Shown piece by piece: positions 1 through 8,101 of a DNA stretch of 64,000 bases. The stretch's first letter is position 1. Each line of letters begins with the position of its first letter. A program made the translations under genes and the position numbers. Origin of the DNA: JAQBVV01 sp965249205 (GTDB lineage: Bacteria; Acidobacteriota; Vicinamibacteria; Vicinamibacterales; UBA2999); NCBI GenBank assembly GCA_965249205.1, contig CBDFLL010000006.1, forward strand, positions 310,001-374,000, in the 5' to 3' direction. The notes beneath the pieces were generated by a model. The model was given only the letters and a program-made list of their open reading frames with translations. It did no database searches and had not been told where the DNA came from.

Positions 1-1208
1 GACCAGCTCAGGTTCACGACTAGGATCAGGTTCTCTCCAAGGGCGGCCACGCGGTTGGGGCTGAATCCGAACTCGGAGATGCGCGCCAGGATGGCCCACA
101 GCGCCAAGGCGTCCACCAAGAGCGCGCAGATCACCAGCGCAAGTGACAGGGCATCGAAGAGACCGGGCTCTGCCAGAGGATCCCTGGCTGATATGGCATA
201 GAGGAGCAGGCCCACCACGAGGACGAGGATCAGGTCGAAGCCGATCAGCACCTCGCGCTCGACGTCGATCGCGCTCCCCGTCCACACCATGGTTACCAGG
301 AATGTCAGGAGCAGGAGGCTGAACAGCGGCGTGAACAGCAGCGTGAGCACCGGCGCCATGTTCTCGATGACGCTCTGCTTGCCCTCCACCAGCCAACCGG
401 CGATGATGACCGCCCCCATGAGGCCACAGGGAAGGATCCAGAGGGTAAGGAGCCACTCCGGATCCAGGCCGATGGCGCTGAAGATGAACATGGTGGACAG
501 CATCAGGACGCCGCCACCCAAGGCGATGAGGACCAGGTAGATGAACCACTCCCCAGAAAAGCGCACGTAGTTCATGCGGTGGTCATGGCTCCGCCAGGCG
601 CCACCCGCGTAAGCGATGCCCACGGCGAACCAGAGCGCCATGGGAATGTGCATCGTTGCCAGCACCGCCGTGTATCCCCCGGGGGCGAACGGAATGAGGT
701 TCATGGCGAGGACGCCCGCGATAAATAGCGCTGCGAGCCCCAACCGGGCCGCGGAGTCCAGCCCTCGCTTCCACGCGAAGAACACGGCGAGGAAGGGGAG
801 GACGAAGAGGCTGAAGTTCCGGGCGTAAAACCACTGCGCGGTCTCCGTGCCGCCGAAGCTCAGCCCGAAAAGCTCTGGCACCTTGATGGCCGTCGCCGCG
901 GCCGCGGCCAGAGCGAGGGCCACCAGCGCCTCCCGCTTCGAGTCCGTCCCGCCAGCCTCGGTATCCGCGACGACCAGGCGCTTCCACAGTCGTTCCGAGT
1001 GCTCCCGGGCGAACTCGCGCGACAACGTGTCAAGTTCGCCGAGGCGCTTCACACCGATGAGGAAAGCCTCTTCGTCGTCGAGGCCCGCCTCCCGGAGGTC
1101 GGCCACCTGGCTCCGAAGGTGGTCCTCGAGCTCAGCTGCGTCCTTCGCTTCGATGGCTTGCCGTCGGCGCACATAGGTCCGCCATTCACTGATCCGTTCC
1201 TCAAGCAT
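1..1208 (-). CDS. DUF4153-type multispanning membrane protein with permease-prefix N-terminus (3' part cut by window edge)
   Basis: The reading frame is open on the minus strand from an ATG at 1208 to the left edge of the window (about 402 codons), so the C-terminus is missing. The first ~75 residues are charged and helical (MLEERISEWRTYVRRRQ, then ELEDHLRSQVADLREAGL), resembling the permease prefix domain often encoded beside PadR regulators. After residue ~90 the protein is a run of hydrophobic helices with DUF4153-like blocks such as WFYARNFSLF, NYVRFSGEWF and FGFSPNRV. The ATG at 1208 is preferred because AGGAGG lies 7 nt upstream. An earlier in-frame ATG at 1232 overlaps the padR stop (TGATG). 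It is probably co-transcribed with padR. Function unknown; a membrane sensor or transporter role is inference. Confidence 0.75.
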   Translation of the reverse strand, partial: MLEERISEWRTYVRRRQAIEAKDAAELEDHLRSQVADLREAGLDDEEAFLIGVKRLGELDTLSREFAREHSERLWKRLVVADTEAGGTDSKREALVALALAAAAATAIKVPELFGLSFGGTETAQWFYARNFSLFVLPFLAVFFAWKRGLDSAARLGLAALFIAGVLAMNLIPFAPGGYTAVLATMHIPMALWFAVGIAYAGGAWRSHDHRMNYVRFSGEWFIYLVLIALGGGVLMLSTMFIFSAIGLDPEWLLTLWILPCGLMGAVIIAGWLVEGKQSVIENMAPVLTLLFTPLFSLLLLTFLVTMVWTGSAIDVEREVLIGFDLILVLVVGLLLYAISARDPLAEPGLFDALSLALVICALLVDALALWAILARISEFGFSPNRVAALGENLILVVNLSW

Positions 1209-1231
1209 CTGCGCGCCTCCTGCCTGTGACA

Positions 1232-1585
1232 TCAGATTCCCTTCGGCGCGAGCTGGAACGATTTGAACGGGGTTGCGCGGAGGGTTTCGTTCACGACCCG
1301 CCACTGCCGTTGCTGGTTCGCGAGTTCCTTGGAGCCCTGGTCGGTGAGCCGATAGTAGTTCCGCCGTCGGCCAGACTCGGCCCGGCCCCACCGAGCCTTC
1401 ACCAGGCCGTTGCGCTCCAGGCGATGGAGAACCGGGTAGAGCATGCCGTCGGTCCACTGCAGCTCCCCGCCGGACAGCTCGTCCACACGCTTGATGATGG
1501 CGTAGCCGTAGCTCTCACCTTCGCTGAGGATGGCCAGCACCAGGGGCGTGGCGGACGCGGCGACGAGGTCCTTGCCTATGCCCAT
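1232..1585 (-). CDS. PadR-family transcriptional regulator
   Basis: A 117-residue winged-helix protein of normal size for the short PadR (PadR-s2) class. The N-terminal part carries the PadR signature, with LAILSEGESYGYAIIKRV as helix 1-2, LQWTDGMLYPVLHRLER as recognition helix, and a wing rich in basic residues (RAESGRRRNYYRLT). It is followed directly on the same strand by the DUF4153 membrane protein. This padR-membrane protein pairing is common in Acidobacteria, usually with PadR repressing its own operon. The likely operator is the perfect 9-bp dyad at 1624-1659, just upstream of the start codon. Confidence 0.9.
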   Translation of the reverse strand: MGIGKDLVAASATPLVLAILSEGESYGYAIIKRVDELSGGELQWTDGMLYPVLHRLERNGLVKARWGRAESGRRRNYYRLTDQGSKELANQQRQWRVVNETLRATPFKSFQLAPKGI

Positions 1586-1623
1586 GCCAGGCGGCCAGGC
1601 AGGATCCAGGACGGATACCGTTG

Positions 1624-1659
1624 ATACATAGCGGTAGTATACATTACAGTGCTATGTAT
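1624..1659. promoter_or_regulatory. 9-bp inverted repeat, candidate PadR operator
   Basis: ATACATAGC at 1624-1632 is the exact reverse complement of GCTATGTAT at 1651-1659, separated by 18 nt. The stretch is AT-rich, unlike its surroundings. It lies between padR (minus, starts 1585) and the amidase gene (plus, starts 1705), so one protein bound here could control both. PadR proteins usually bind dyads built on ATGT/ACAT, which is present in each arm. Binding is inference. Confidence 0.55.
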
Positions 1660-1704
1660 ATGGCAAGAGCCCTTCCCGCCTGCCGGTTCGGCCTATGATG
1701 CGGC

Positions 1705-3417
1705 ATGGCATCGTGCAGACAGGCCGTCGTACTCGGCATGCTGGCGCTGCTGCCGGCTTCGCTGGGGTGCATACCGGCACCGCCTCCGACACCCGCGCCG
1801 TTCTCGGTGGTGGAGGCCAGCGTCGCCGAGATGCAGGAGGCCATGGCGGAGGGTCGCGTCACCTCTCGCTGGATCGTCCAGGAGTATCTCCAGCGCATCG
1901 CCTACTACGAGAACTCGCTGAACGCCGCGATGGCCGTCAACCGGCGGGCACTCGAGGAGGCCGGCCGGTTGGACGATGAGCGGCGCGAGGGGCGAGTGCG
2001 CGGCCCGCTGCATGGCATCCCGATTGCGGTCAAGGACATCATCAACACCACCGACATGCCCACCACTGGAGGTGCGCTGGCGTTCGAGGGATACACGCCA
2101 CCCTACGACGCCACGCTCGTCGCCCACCTGCGCGAGGCGGGCGCCGTGCTGATTGCCAAGACCGTGAACACGGAGCTAGCCAACTGGATGGGCAGTGGCA
2201 TGCCGGGCAACTACAGCGCTGTCGGAGGGTACGGCATGAACCCGTACGACCCGCGCCGCGATCCGCGAGAAGGCACGAGCGACGGGCGTCCCGTCATGGG
2301 CACCGGCGGGTCGAGTTCCGGCATTGGCACGGCGGCCAACCTGTGGGCGGCGAGCGTGGGCACCGAAACGTCGGGTTCGATCCTCAGCCCGTCGAACGCA
2401 ACCATGCTCGTGGGGATCAAGCCCACCGTCGGACGTATCAGCCGCCGCGGCATCATCCCGATCACGGCCGACCAGGACACAGCCGGACCAATGGCCAGGA
2501 GCGTCGCCGACGCGGCTCTTCTGCTAGGAGCGATGGAAGGCATGTCCCCGGATCCGCAGGACCCCGCCACCTCCGCGTGCGAGCCGCCGCTCGGCGGCGA
2601 TTACACACCGCACCTGCTGGCCGACGGGCTACGAGGCGCGCGTATCGGCATCCCGCGCGCGTTCTACTACGAGCCGATGACCGTGCCCGGTGAGACAGAT
2701 CAGCGAGGCGGACTGAACGACGCGCAGGCCGCCGTCATGGCCGACGCGATCCAGGTGCTGCGCATGCAGGGCGCCGAGATCGTGGATCCGGCCGATATCC
2801 CCAGCGTCGTGAGTCCCGATCGCGGGTCGAACTTTCTTGCCTGGGGCATTTGTGCGGGGATGCCCAGCCGGATGGCGTCGGACGGGAACTGCTCGGTCGT
2901 CTTCAACTACGGCATGAAGCGCGACTTCGATGCTTACCTCGCCACGCTTGGGTCGGACGCGCCGGTCGGTTCGCTCACCGAACTCAAAGAGTTCAACGTC
3001 GCCAACGCGCATCGCAATGCGATGAGGTACGGGCAGGTGCGGCTCGACATCTCGGATGAGATGGACCTTGAGGCCGACCGCGCTCGCTATGAGGCCGATC
3101 GTGCCAAGGACGTGCTCCTGGGCGGAACACGTGGCATAGCCGCGGCTATCGAGGAACACCAACTCGACGCGCTGCTCTTCCCAGGTAGCAGCGGTGCAGG
3201 GATTGCGGCAAAACCGGGGTACCCGACGGTGATCGTGCCCTTCGGCGCTGTATCGAATCAGCCGACGCCTCCGCTCCCCGCGGGCTTTGACGCCCGCCCA
3301 TCACCCTACGGCGTCAGCTTCACAGGCGTCGCATGCAGCGAGCCGAGACTGATCGAGCTGGCCTACGCCTTCGAACAGGCCACGAAGCGCCGCGTCCCGC
3401 CACCGCAGTTTCCCTAG
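1705..3417 (+). CDS. Amidase-signature family lipoprotein
   Basis: A 570-residue amidase of the Ser-cisSer-Lys class, which hydrolyses amide bonds. It starts with a lipoprotein signal peptide ending in a lipobox (ASLGC, Cys22), so it is probably lipid-anchored in the envelope. Catalytic elements are visible: Lys110 in GIPIAVKD, the Gly/Ser-rich loop GGSSSGIG at 201-208 supplying the cis-Ser, and the nucleophile Ser225 in GTETSGSI. The architecture resembles secreted peptide amidases rather than GatA. The substrate cannot be told from sequence. The gene runs divergently from padR and shares its upstream region with the dyad at 1624-1659. Confidence 0.88.
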   Translation: MASCRQAVVLGMLALLPASLGCIPAPPPTPAPFSVVEASVAEMQEAMAEGRVTSRWIVQEYLQRIAYYENSLNAAMAVNRRALEEAGRLDDERREGRVRGPLHGIPIAVKDIINTTDMPTTGGALAFEGYTPPYDATLVAHLREAGAVLIAKTVNTELANWMGSGMPGNYSAVGGYGMNPYDPRRDPREGTSDGRPVMGTGGSSSGIGTAANLWAASVGTETSGSILSPSNATMLVGIKPTVGRISRRGIIPITADQDTAGPMARSVADAALLLGAMEGMSPDPQDPATSACEPPLGGDYTPHLLADGLRGARIGIPRAFYYEPMTVPGETDQRGGLNDAQAAVMADAIQVLRMQGAEIVDPADIPSVVSPDRGSNFLAWGICAGMPSRMASDGNCSVVFNYGMKRDFDAYLATLGSDAPVGSLTELKEFNVANAHRNAMRYGQVRLDISDEMDLEADRARYEADRAKDVLLGGTRGIAAAIEEHQLDALLFPGSSGAGIAAKPGYPTVIVPFGAVSNQPTPPLPAGFDARPSPYGVSFTGVACSEPRLIELAYAFEQATKRRVPPPQFP

Positions 3418-3789
3418 AAGGGCAGAACTTGCGGGATACGGACTGACAAAACGCTTGCGGTTGCATCGTGAAGCGAAGGGTGAAATCGCCGCGAAATACG
3501 CGGAAGCGACTGCTTCTATGGGTCTGGGGCGTGCCGACGTGTTTCGCGATCGGGCTATTCCGTTGGTCTGGCCCCATGACGACTAGTTCCTTGATCCTTT
3601 GTCTACTCCAACCGTCTGGCTTGGCCGTACGGCCGGCCGCGATCTGATCGATGTCCGCCGAATCCCTTCGATTCCGCATTGCACTCGCCGATACGGGGAC
3701 CTAATATTCGCTGCACGTGCCGCTGCGCGCCGCTGGTACCGTGACATAGCCGGCGCTGGTGAGCGCCCGACGTCAGGTAGGCAGGACTC
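3418..3789. other. Non-coding gap of 372 bp
   Basis: No convincing gene, RNA or terminator was found here. Reading frames on both strands lack family motifs and ribosome-binding sites. It separates the amidase from the accessory gene series that begins at 3790. Confidence 0.4.
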
Positions 3790-4425
3790 ATGAGCGTTTC
3801 TGTTGAAGCGGAGATTCGGGAGTTTTACGACGAATCAGCCGAGAGCTATGCCGAGATCATGGACTCGGAGATCGAGTTACCGGTGTACCGGGACCTTCTG
3901 GGCCAACTTGCCGAGCGGATCGCGGGGCAGCCTGGCGCGCTAGTCGATACATCGTGCGGCCCCGGACACATATTGCTCAGGTATCACCAGCAATTCGAGC
4001 CGACGCGGCGGTTGATCGGTATAGATCTGTCCCCCAGGATGGTTGCGCTCGCCTCGACGAAGCTTGGGTCTGCGGCGGACGTGCGTTGCTGTGATATGCG
4101 CGCCGTACCGCACGTTGAGGCTGAGAGCGGTGCAGCAGTGATCAGCCTGTTCGCCCTGCATCACGTGAACGCGGAAGACGCGATCCGAGCGATGCGGGAA
4201 TGGCACCGAATTCTGGCGCCCAGCGGACAGCTGCTGGTCGGCACCTGGGAGGGAACCGGCTTGATCGACTACGGCGACTCGGCCGACATCAGTGCCCTCA
4301 GATACACCGCCGAACAGGTCAGGGGCTTCGTCTCACAGGCTGGCTTCGTCGTGGACCGATGTGTGGTTGAACCTGTGGAAGGAATGCCGATGAACGCCGT
4401 CTACTTGGAAGGCACCAAGCAGTAG
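3790..4425 (+). CDS. Class I SAM-dependent methyltransferase
   Basis: A 211-residue Rossmann-fold methyltransferase. SAM-binding motif I is LVDTSCGPGHIL (residues ~51-62), an unusual form of the common DLGCGPG in which Leu/Gly before Cys is replaced by Thr-Ser. Motif II is the acidic strand end IGIDLSPRM, and motif IV reads AVISLFALHHV. The C-terminal part is a small lid domain. The substrate is unknown. An alpha/beta hydrolase starts 10 bp downstream on the same strand, so the two may be co-expressed. Confidence 0.8.
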   Translation: MSVSVEAEIREFYDESAESYAEIMDSEIELPVYRDLLGQLAERIAGQPGALVDTSCGPGHILLRYHQQFEPTRRLIGIDLSPRMVALASTKLGSAADVRCCDMRAVPHVEAESGAAVISLFALHHVNAEDAIRAMREWHRILAPSGQLLVGTWEGTGLIDYGDSADISALRYTAEQVRGFVSQAGFVVDRCVVEPVEGMPMNAVYLEGTKQ

Positions 4426-4435
4426 CAGTCCATGC

Positions 4436-5236
4436 ATGAGGGAGTCATTCACATCTGCGGACGCCGTTATGCACGTCGCTGAGCATGGACCTTCGGACGG
4501 AGTCCCCATCGTGTTTCTGCACGGATCCATGGTGGCGGGATGGATGTGGACGGGGCAAGTGGAGGACCTCGCAGAGTTTCGATGCCTCGTTCCTGACTTC
4601 CCCGGCTTCGACCGAAGTGCCGAAGAGCCGTGGGTGAGCTTCGCGAGCACGGCGGATGACGTCGCTGGGATGATCAAGTCGCGATGCGGCGGCGGAGGAG
4701 CGCACCTCGTCGGACTGTCTCTCGGTGGGATCGTCGCGTTGAACGTCGCGGTCCGGCATCCGTCAACGGTTCATTCCCTGATCGTGTCTGGGGTTCCTCA
4801 CGGCCGTATTCCGAGGAGCCTCCGGAGGCTGAGTAAAGCGGTGCTTTGGCTGTACGGGCGGCGATGGGGCGCACGACTGGTGGCTCGAGTCTTCGGTCTT
4901 CGAGACGATGAATCGTTGCGCGCGTTTCTGAAGACCGCGAGCCGGACTGATCCTCGGGCACTTCGAGCCGTGATGCGCGAAGTCAGCGAAGCGCCGCTGC
5001 CAACGGGTCTGGAAAGGGTTCGGGCGCGGCTGCTGGCTGTGGTGGGCGAGAAAGACACCGCCCCCGCCCTGCTCGCCGTTCCACATCTGGTCAAGATCGT
5101 CCCTGGAGCCGAGGGGCGTGTGGTGCCTGGGGTTGGGCATCAGTGGAACGCAGAGGACCGGGCCCTGTTTTCTGACGTGGTCAGGCTATGGGTCACCGCC
5201 GGCCTCATCGACGAAAGGCTCCGGTCCCTAGCCTGA
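4436..5236 (+). CDS. Alpha/beta-fold hydrolase
   Basis: A 266-residue hydrolase with all expected catalytic elements. The oxyanion-hole block is FLHGS (residues ~27-31), the nucleophile elbow GLSLGG (~93-98) carries the Ser, the acid is probably Asp in VGEKDT, and the His is in GVGHQW. The fold and length fit the esterase/lactonase superfamily of cofactor-less hydrolases. The substrate is unknown. It begins 10 bp after the methyltransferase gene. The nucleophile, acid and His are all present, so it is probably active. Confidence 0.82.
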   Translation: MRESFTSADAVMHVAEHGPSDGVPIVFLHGSMVAGWMWTGQVEDLAEFRCLVPDFPGFDRSAEEPWVSFASTADDVAGMIKSRCGGGGAHLVGLSLGGIVALNVAVRHPSTVHSLIVSGVPHGRIPRSLRRLSKAVLWLYGRRWGARLVARVFGLRDDESLRAFLKTASRTDPRALRAVMREVSEAPLPTGLERVRARLLAVVGEKDTAPALLAVPHLVKIVPGAEGRVVPGVGHQWNAEDRALFSDVVRLWVTAGLIDERLRSLA

Positions 5237-5330
5237 CTTGCGCGGAAGCGCTCTTCGGTAGTCCCGGGCTCTTATCGGCTGATCGTTACACGGTTGCATC
5301 TGGTTCGCTGCAATCCGGAGACAAGACGAC

Positions 5331-6263
5331 ATGTCATCCACCATCATTCCCACGCTCAAGTACGAAAACGCCGACGCGGCGATCGAATGGCTGTGTAGAG
5401 CCTTCGGATTTGAGAAACACCTGGTCGTCCGCGGCAAGCCCGGGATCGTTGCACATGCTCAACTCACGCTCAACGGTGGAATGGTCATGCTCGGATCGGC
5501 GAGCGACGCGCCGTTCGACACACTGCAAAAGCCTCCGGGAGCAGTTGGCGGGGTTGGCACCCAGAGCCCCTACATTGTCATCACAGACGTGGATGCGCAT
5601 TTTCGACGTGCGGCTGAAGCGGGAGCAGAGATTGTGATGGAGCCGGAGGATCAGGCGTACGGCGGCCGGCTCTACTCGTGCCGGGACCCGGAAGGGCACC
5701 TGTGGAACTTCGGCTCGTACGATCCGTGGTCCCACGTGCCTGATGCATTACGAGCCGACACCGGAGCGACGAGCAGGTCGCCTGCAACTCCATTTCGCAT
5801 CACGCAATTGAGAAGGGCCGACTTCGACCTGATGGGGCGCCTGCTCGACATGTTCGGTAAGGCGTTCGGCGAAGAGGATGTGTATGGCAGCTCGAGGCCC
5901 GGCCGTGCCTACGTCGAGCGGCTCCTCTCCAGCGACTACTTCATCGCCCTCGCGGCGCTGAAAGGCGAAGAGGTCGTTGGTGGAATCGCGGCATACGAGC
6001 TGGCGAAATTCGAGCAGGAACGGCGTGAGATCTACATATACGACCTTGCCGTGGCAGAAGAATACCGCAGGCAGGGCATCGCAACCGCGCTGATTGAGGC
6101 GCTGAAGGGCATCGCGTCGACTCGCGGGGCCTACGTGATCTTCGTACAGGCGGACCACGGAGACCATCCGGCAATCGCTCTTTATGCGAAGGTGGGCGTT
6201 CGCGAGGATGTTCTCCATTTCGATATCGCCATCGGCGATGCAGAAAGTGATGCACACCAGTGA
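5331..6263 (+). CDS. VOC domain fused to AAC(3)-I-like aminoglycoside N-acetyltransferase
   Basis: A 310-residue two-domain protein. Residues 1-133 form a PhnB/glyoxalase-like VOC domain (IIPTLKYENADAAIEWL, ending CRDPEGHLWNFGSYDPW), followed by a linker of ~20 residues. Residues ~155-300 are a GNAT domain closely resembling AAC(3)-I gentamicin acetyltransferases, with FIALAAL, EIYIYDLAV, the acetyl-CoA loop RRQGIATALI (246-255), GAYVIFVQADHGDHP and ALYAKVGVREDVLHFDI. Members of that family transfer acetyl from acetyl-CoA to the 3-amino group of 2-deoxystreptamine drugs. VOC proteins can bind drugs or metals, so a binding-plus-modification role is possible but inferred. The next gene overlaps its last 4 nt. 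Confidence 0.85.
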   Translation: MSSTIIPTLKYENADAAIEWLCRAFGFEKHLVVRGKPGIVAHAQLTLNGGMVMLGSASDAPFDTLQKPPGAVGGVGTQSPYIVITDVDAHFRRAAEAGAEIVMEPEDQAYGGRLYSCRDPEGHLWNFGSYDPWSHVPDALRADTGATSRSPATPFRITQLRRADFDLMGRLLDMFGKAFGEEDVYGSSRPGRAYVERLLSSDYFIALAALKGEEVVGGIAAYELAKFEQERREIYIYDLAVAEEYRRQGIATALIEALKGIASTRGAYVIFVQADHGDHPAIALYAKVGVREDVLHFDIAIGDAESDAHQ

Positions 6264-6706
6264 ATCTTCCCGATGCACCGGTGCCGACCGAGGGGTTCTT
6301 CGTCACTCACTTCTTGACCGTGAGCGACCAGCGCAAGTCGCGAGCGTTCTACGCGGGAATCCTCGGGGGGAAGGTGCTGACCCCCGAGAATCCGTGCATC
6401 GTCAAGTTGGCGAATTCGTGGATCATTCTCAACAACGGCGGGGGCCCGACGCCAGACAAGCCTGACGTCACGCTCGAGCCACCCCAGGATCCGACCCGCG
6501 TGGACAGTTTCCTGAATCTTCGCGTCGCCGATGTGCAAGCCTGCTATGAGACATAGAAGGCGAAGGGGGCCGAGTTCCTCACGAAGCCGTTGGATAACCA
6601 CGGGTGGGAAACGAGATGCTATATGCGCGATCCCGACGGTTACATCATCGAGGTCGGAGAGCCGAGTGAAAAGATGCGGGAATTGTTCAGCCGCTATGCC
6701 ACGTGA
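6260..6706 (+). pseudogene. VOC/glyoxalase-like protein interrupted by in-frame amber codon
   Basis: The start ATG overlaps the stop of the VOC-AAC gene (ATGA). The frame reads a VOC domain (FVTHFLTVSDQRKSRAFY, SFLNLRVADVQACYET), then TAG at 6554-6556. It continues in the same frame with the missing C-terminal half (KAKGAEFLTKPLDNHG, then CYMRDPDGYIIEVGEPS) to TGA at 6704-6706. Relatives usually have a Trp or similar residue at this spot (CYxxWxAKGAEF), so TGG to TAG is the simplest explanation. The rest is well conserved, so the lesion is recent, a sequencing error, or read through. Confidence 0.75.
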
Positions 6707-6745
6707 AACGCGTCACGGAGGTCGTTCTGTGGAAGGCGTGAGTCG

Positions 6746-7444
6746 ATGAATGTGGCCGCCGTAGTTTTCGACATGGATGGGTTGCTGTTGGACAGCGAAC
6801 GGCTTGCGTTGGCAGCCTTCGTTGCAACCTGCGACCACTTCGGTGTGGGTGACCAGACTGCAGTGTTCATGCAGTGCGTCGGCATCAACCAAGAACTCGG
6901 TGAGCGGGTGCTCAAAGACGGACTTCCAGGAACAGTTGACCACCTTGTGTTCGCGCGCCTTTGGGATTCGAAGTGTCTTGAGTACACATCGGACGCGGCG
7001 ATTCCGCTTAAGACTGGCGCTGCAGAATTACTTCAGGATCTCCATGGATTCGGAATTCCCATGGCGGTTGCGACTTCCTCATCGACCTTAAGGGCCACGC
7101 AGAAGCTCCAGGACTCAGGAATCTTGCAGGAGTTCGATGTGATAGTCGGCGGAGAGCAGGTTCAGAGAAGCAAGCCGCTGCCGGACATCTACCTGCGGGC
7201 CGCAGACCTCCTTGGCGTCCGACCTGAGACGTGCCTGGCGCTTGAAGACTCTGAGAATGGAGTGCGCTCGGCGCTTGCGGCGGGAATGACCGTCATTCAA
7301 GTTCCGGATCTCGTTGAGCCGTCGGACGCGCTACGCGAATTGGGGCATACGATCCTGGGAACACTGCACGATGTGCGGGAGTGGTACTCCAGTAGGCAAT
7401 CGGCAAGCGATTCGTTGCATCCGACAGCTTTTGGCGGCGGCTGA
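6746..7444 (+). CDS. HAD-superfamily phosphatase (beta-phosphoglucomutase-like)
   Basis: A 232-residue haloacid dehalogenase-type hydrolase of subfamily IA. The nucleophile motif is FDMDGLLLDSE (residues ~8-18), the second motif falls in VATSSS, the Lys is in RSKPLPDIY, and the acidic pair is in ALEDSENG. The alpha-helical cap lies between residues ~20 and 90. Such proteins dephosphorylate small phosphorylated sugars or similar metabolites, and the substrate is not predictable here. It follows the broken VOC gene after 39 bp. No strong ribosome-binding site was seen, so the start is somewhat uncertain. Confidence 0.85.
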   Translation: MNVAAVVFDMDGLLLDSERLALAAFVATCDHFGVGDQTAVFMQCVGINQELGERVLKDGLPGTVDHLVFARLWDSKCLEYTSDAAIPLKTGAAELLQDLHGFGIPMAVATSSSTLRATQKLQDSGILQEFDVIVGGEQVQRSKPLPDIYLRAADLLGVRPETCLALEDSENGVRSALAAGMTVIQVPDLVEPSDALRELGHTILGTLHDVREWYSSRQSASDSLHPTAFGGG

Positions 7445-7578
7445 GTGCGGGCACGGGGCAGAAGACGCTGTTGCGACGCCCATCCTAGCCAAGCCGTGCG
7501 TGTTCAACAGACTGTAGGATGTGATCCATGGGCACGCCAACGAAGTGGTCCAATTATTCAATAAGGAGTAGCACCGAA

Positions 7579-8037
7579 ATGGCTGTCACGATCCCTGTTG
7601 GAGAGCAGCTCTACGAAGTCTCAGTCAAATTCACAGGCGCCACGGAATTTGGCGTCAGCATGGAAGGGCTAAGCTCGGGCAACGTGCCACCACCGCCAGA
7701 AGGCGCTCGCTTTGACGTGGCCTTTGCGGGCAGCCTGCGCGGACCCAAACTCACGGGCACGGTAACGGGTGTCGACTACCTGAGCGTTCGTGCGGACGGT
7801 CGGTTCCAGCTTCACATTCATGCGGCGGTTACGACGGAGGACGGGGCCAATATTGCATTGTTTGCAGATGGCATCGCGGTTCCTCGGGAGGGAAGCAGCG
7901 TTTTGGACCTCAAGGAGAACGTCACGCTCACGACATCGGCCGGTGCGTATTCCTGGGTCAATAAGCTCCAGGTATGGGGTGTCGGCACCGTCGACCTGGC
8001 GACGCAAGAAGTAAACGTGACAGGGTACGCGGCCTGA
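7579..8037 (+). CDS. DUF3237-like small beta-barrel protein
   Basis: A 152-residue protein rich in beta-strand, resembling DUF3237 proteins, with blocks LTGTVTGVDYLSVRADG and ATTEDGANIAL-like strands (HIHAAVTTEDGANIAL). The ATG at 7579 is chosen because AAGGAG lies ~11 nt upstream. A start at 7528 would add 17 residues that do not resemble the family. There is no signal peptide. Function unknown for the family. It stands alone on the plus strand between the HAD and SGNH genes. Confidence 0.6.
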   Translation: MAVTIPVGEQLYEVSVKFTGATEFGVSMEGLSSGNVPPPPEGARFDVAFAGSLRGPKLTGTVTGVDYLSVRADGRFQLHIHAAVTTEDGANIALFADGIAVPREGSSVLDLKENVTLTTSAGAYSWVNKLQVWGVGTVDLATQEVNVTGYAA

Positions 8038-8101
8038 TCCCAGAGAGGGCAAGACAACGAACTATTCAGGAAGCCTGGTCCAATAGATACGAGAGGCAGC
8101 G

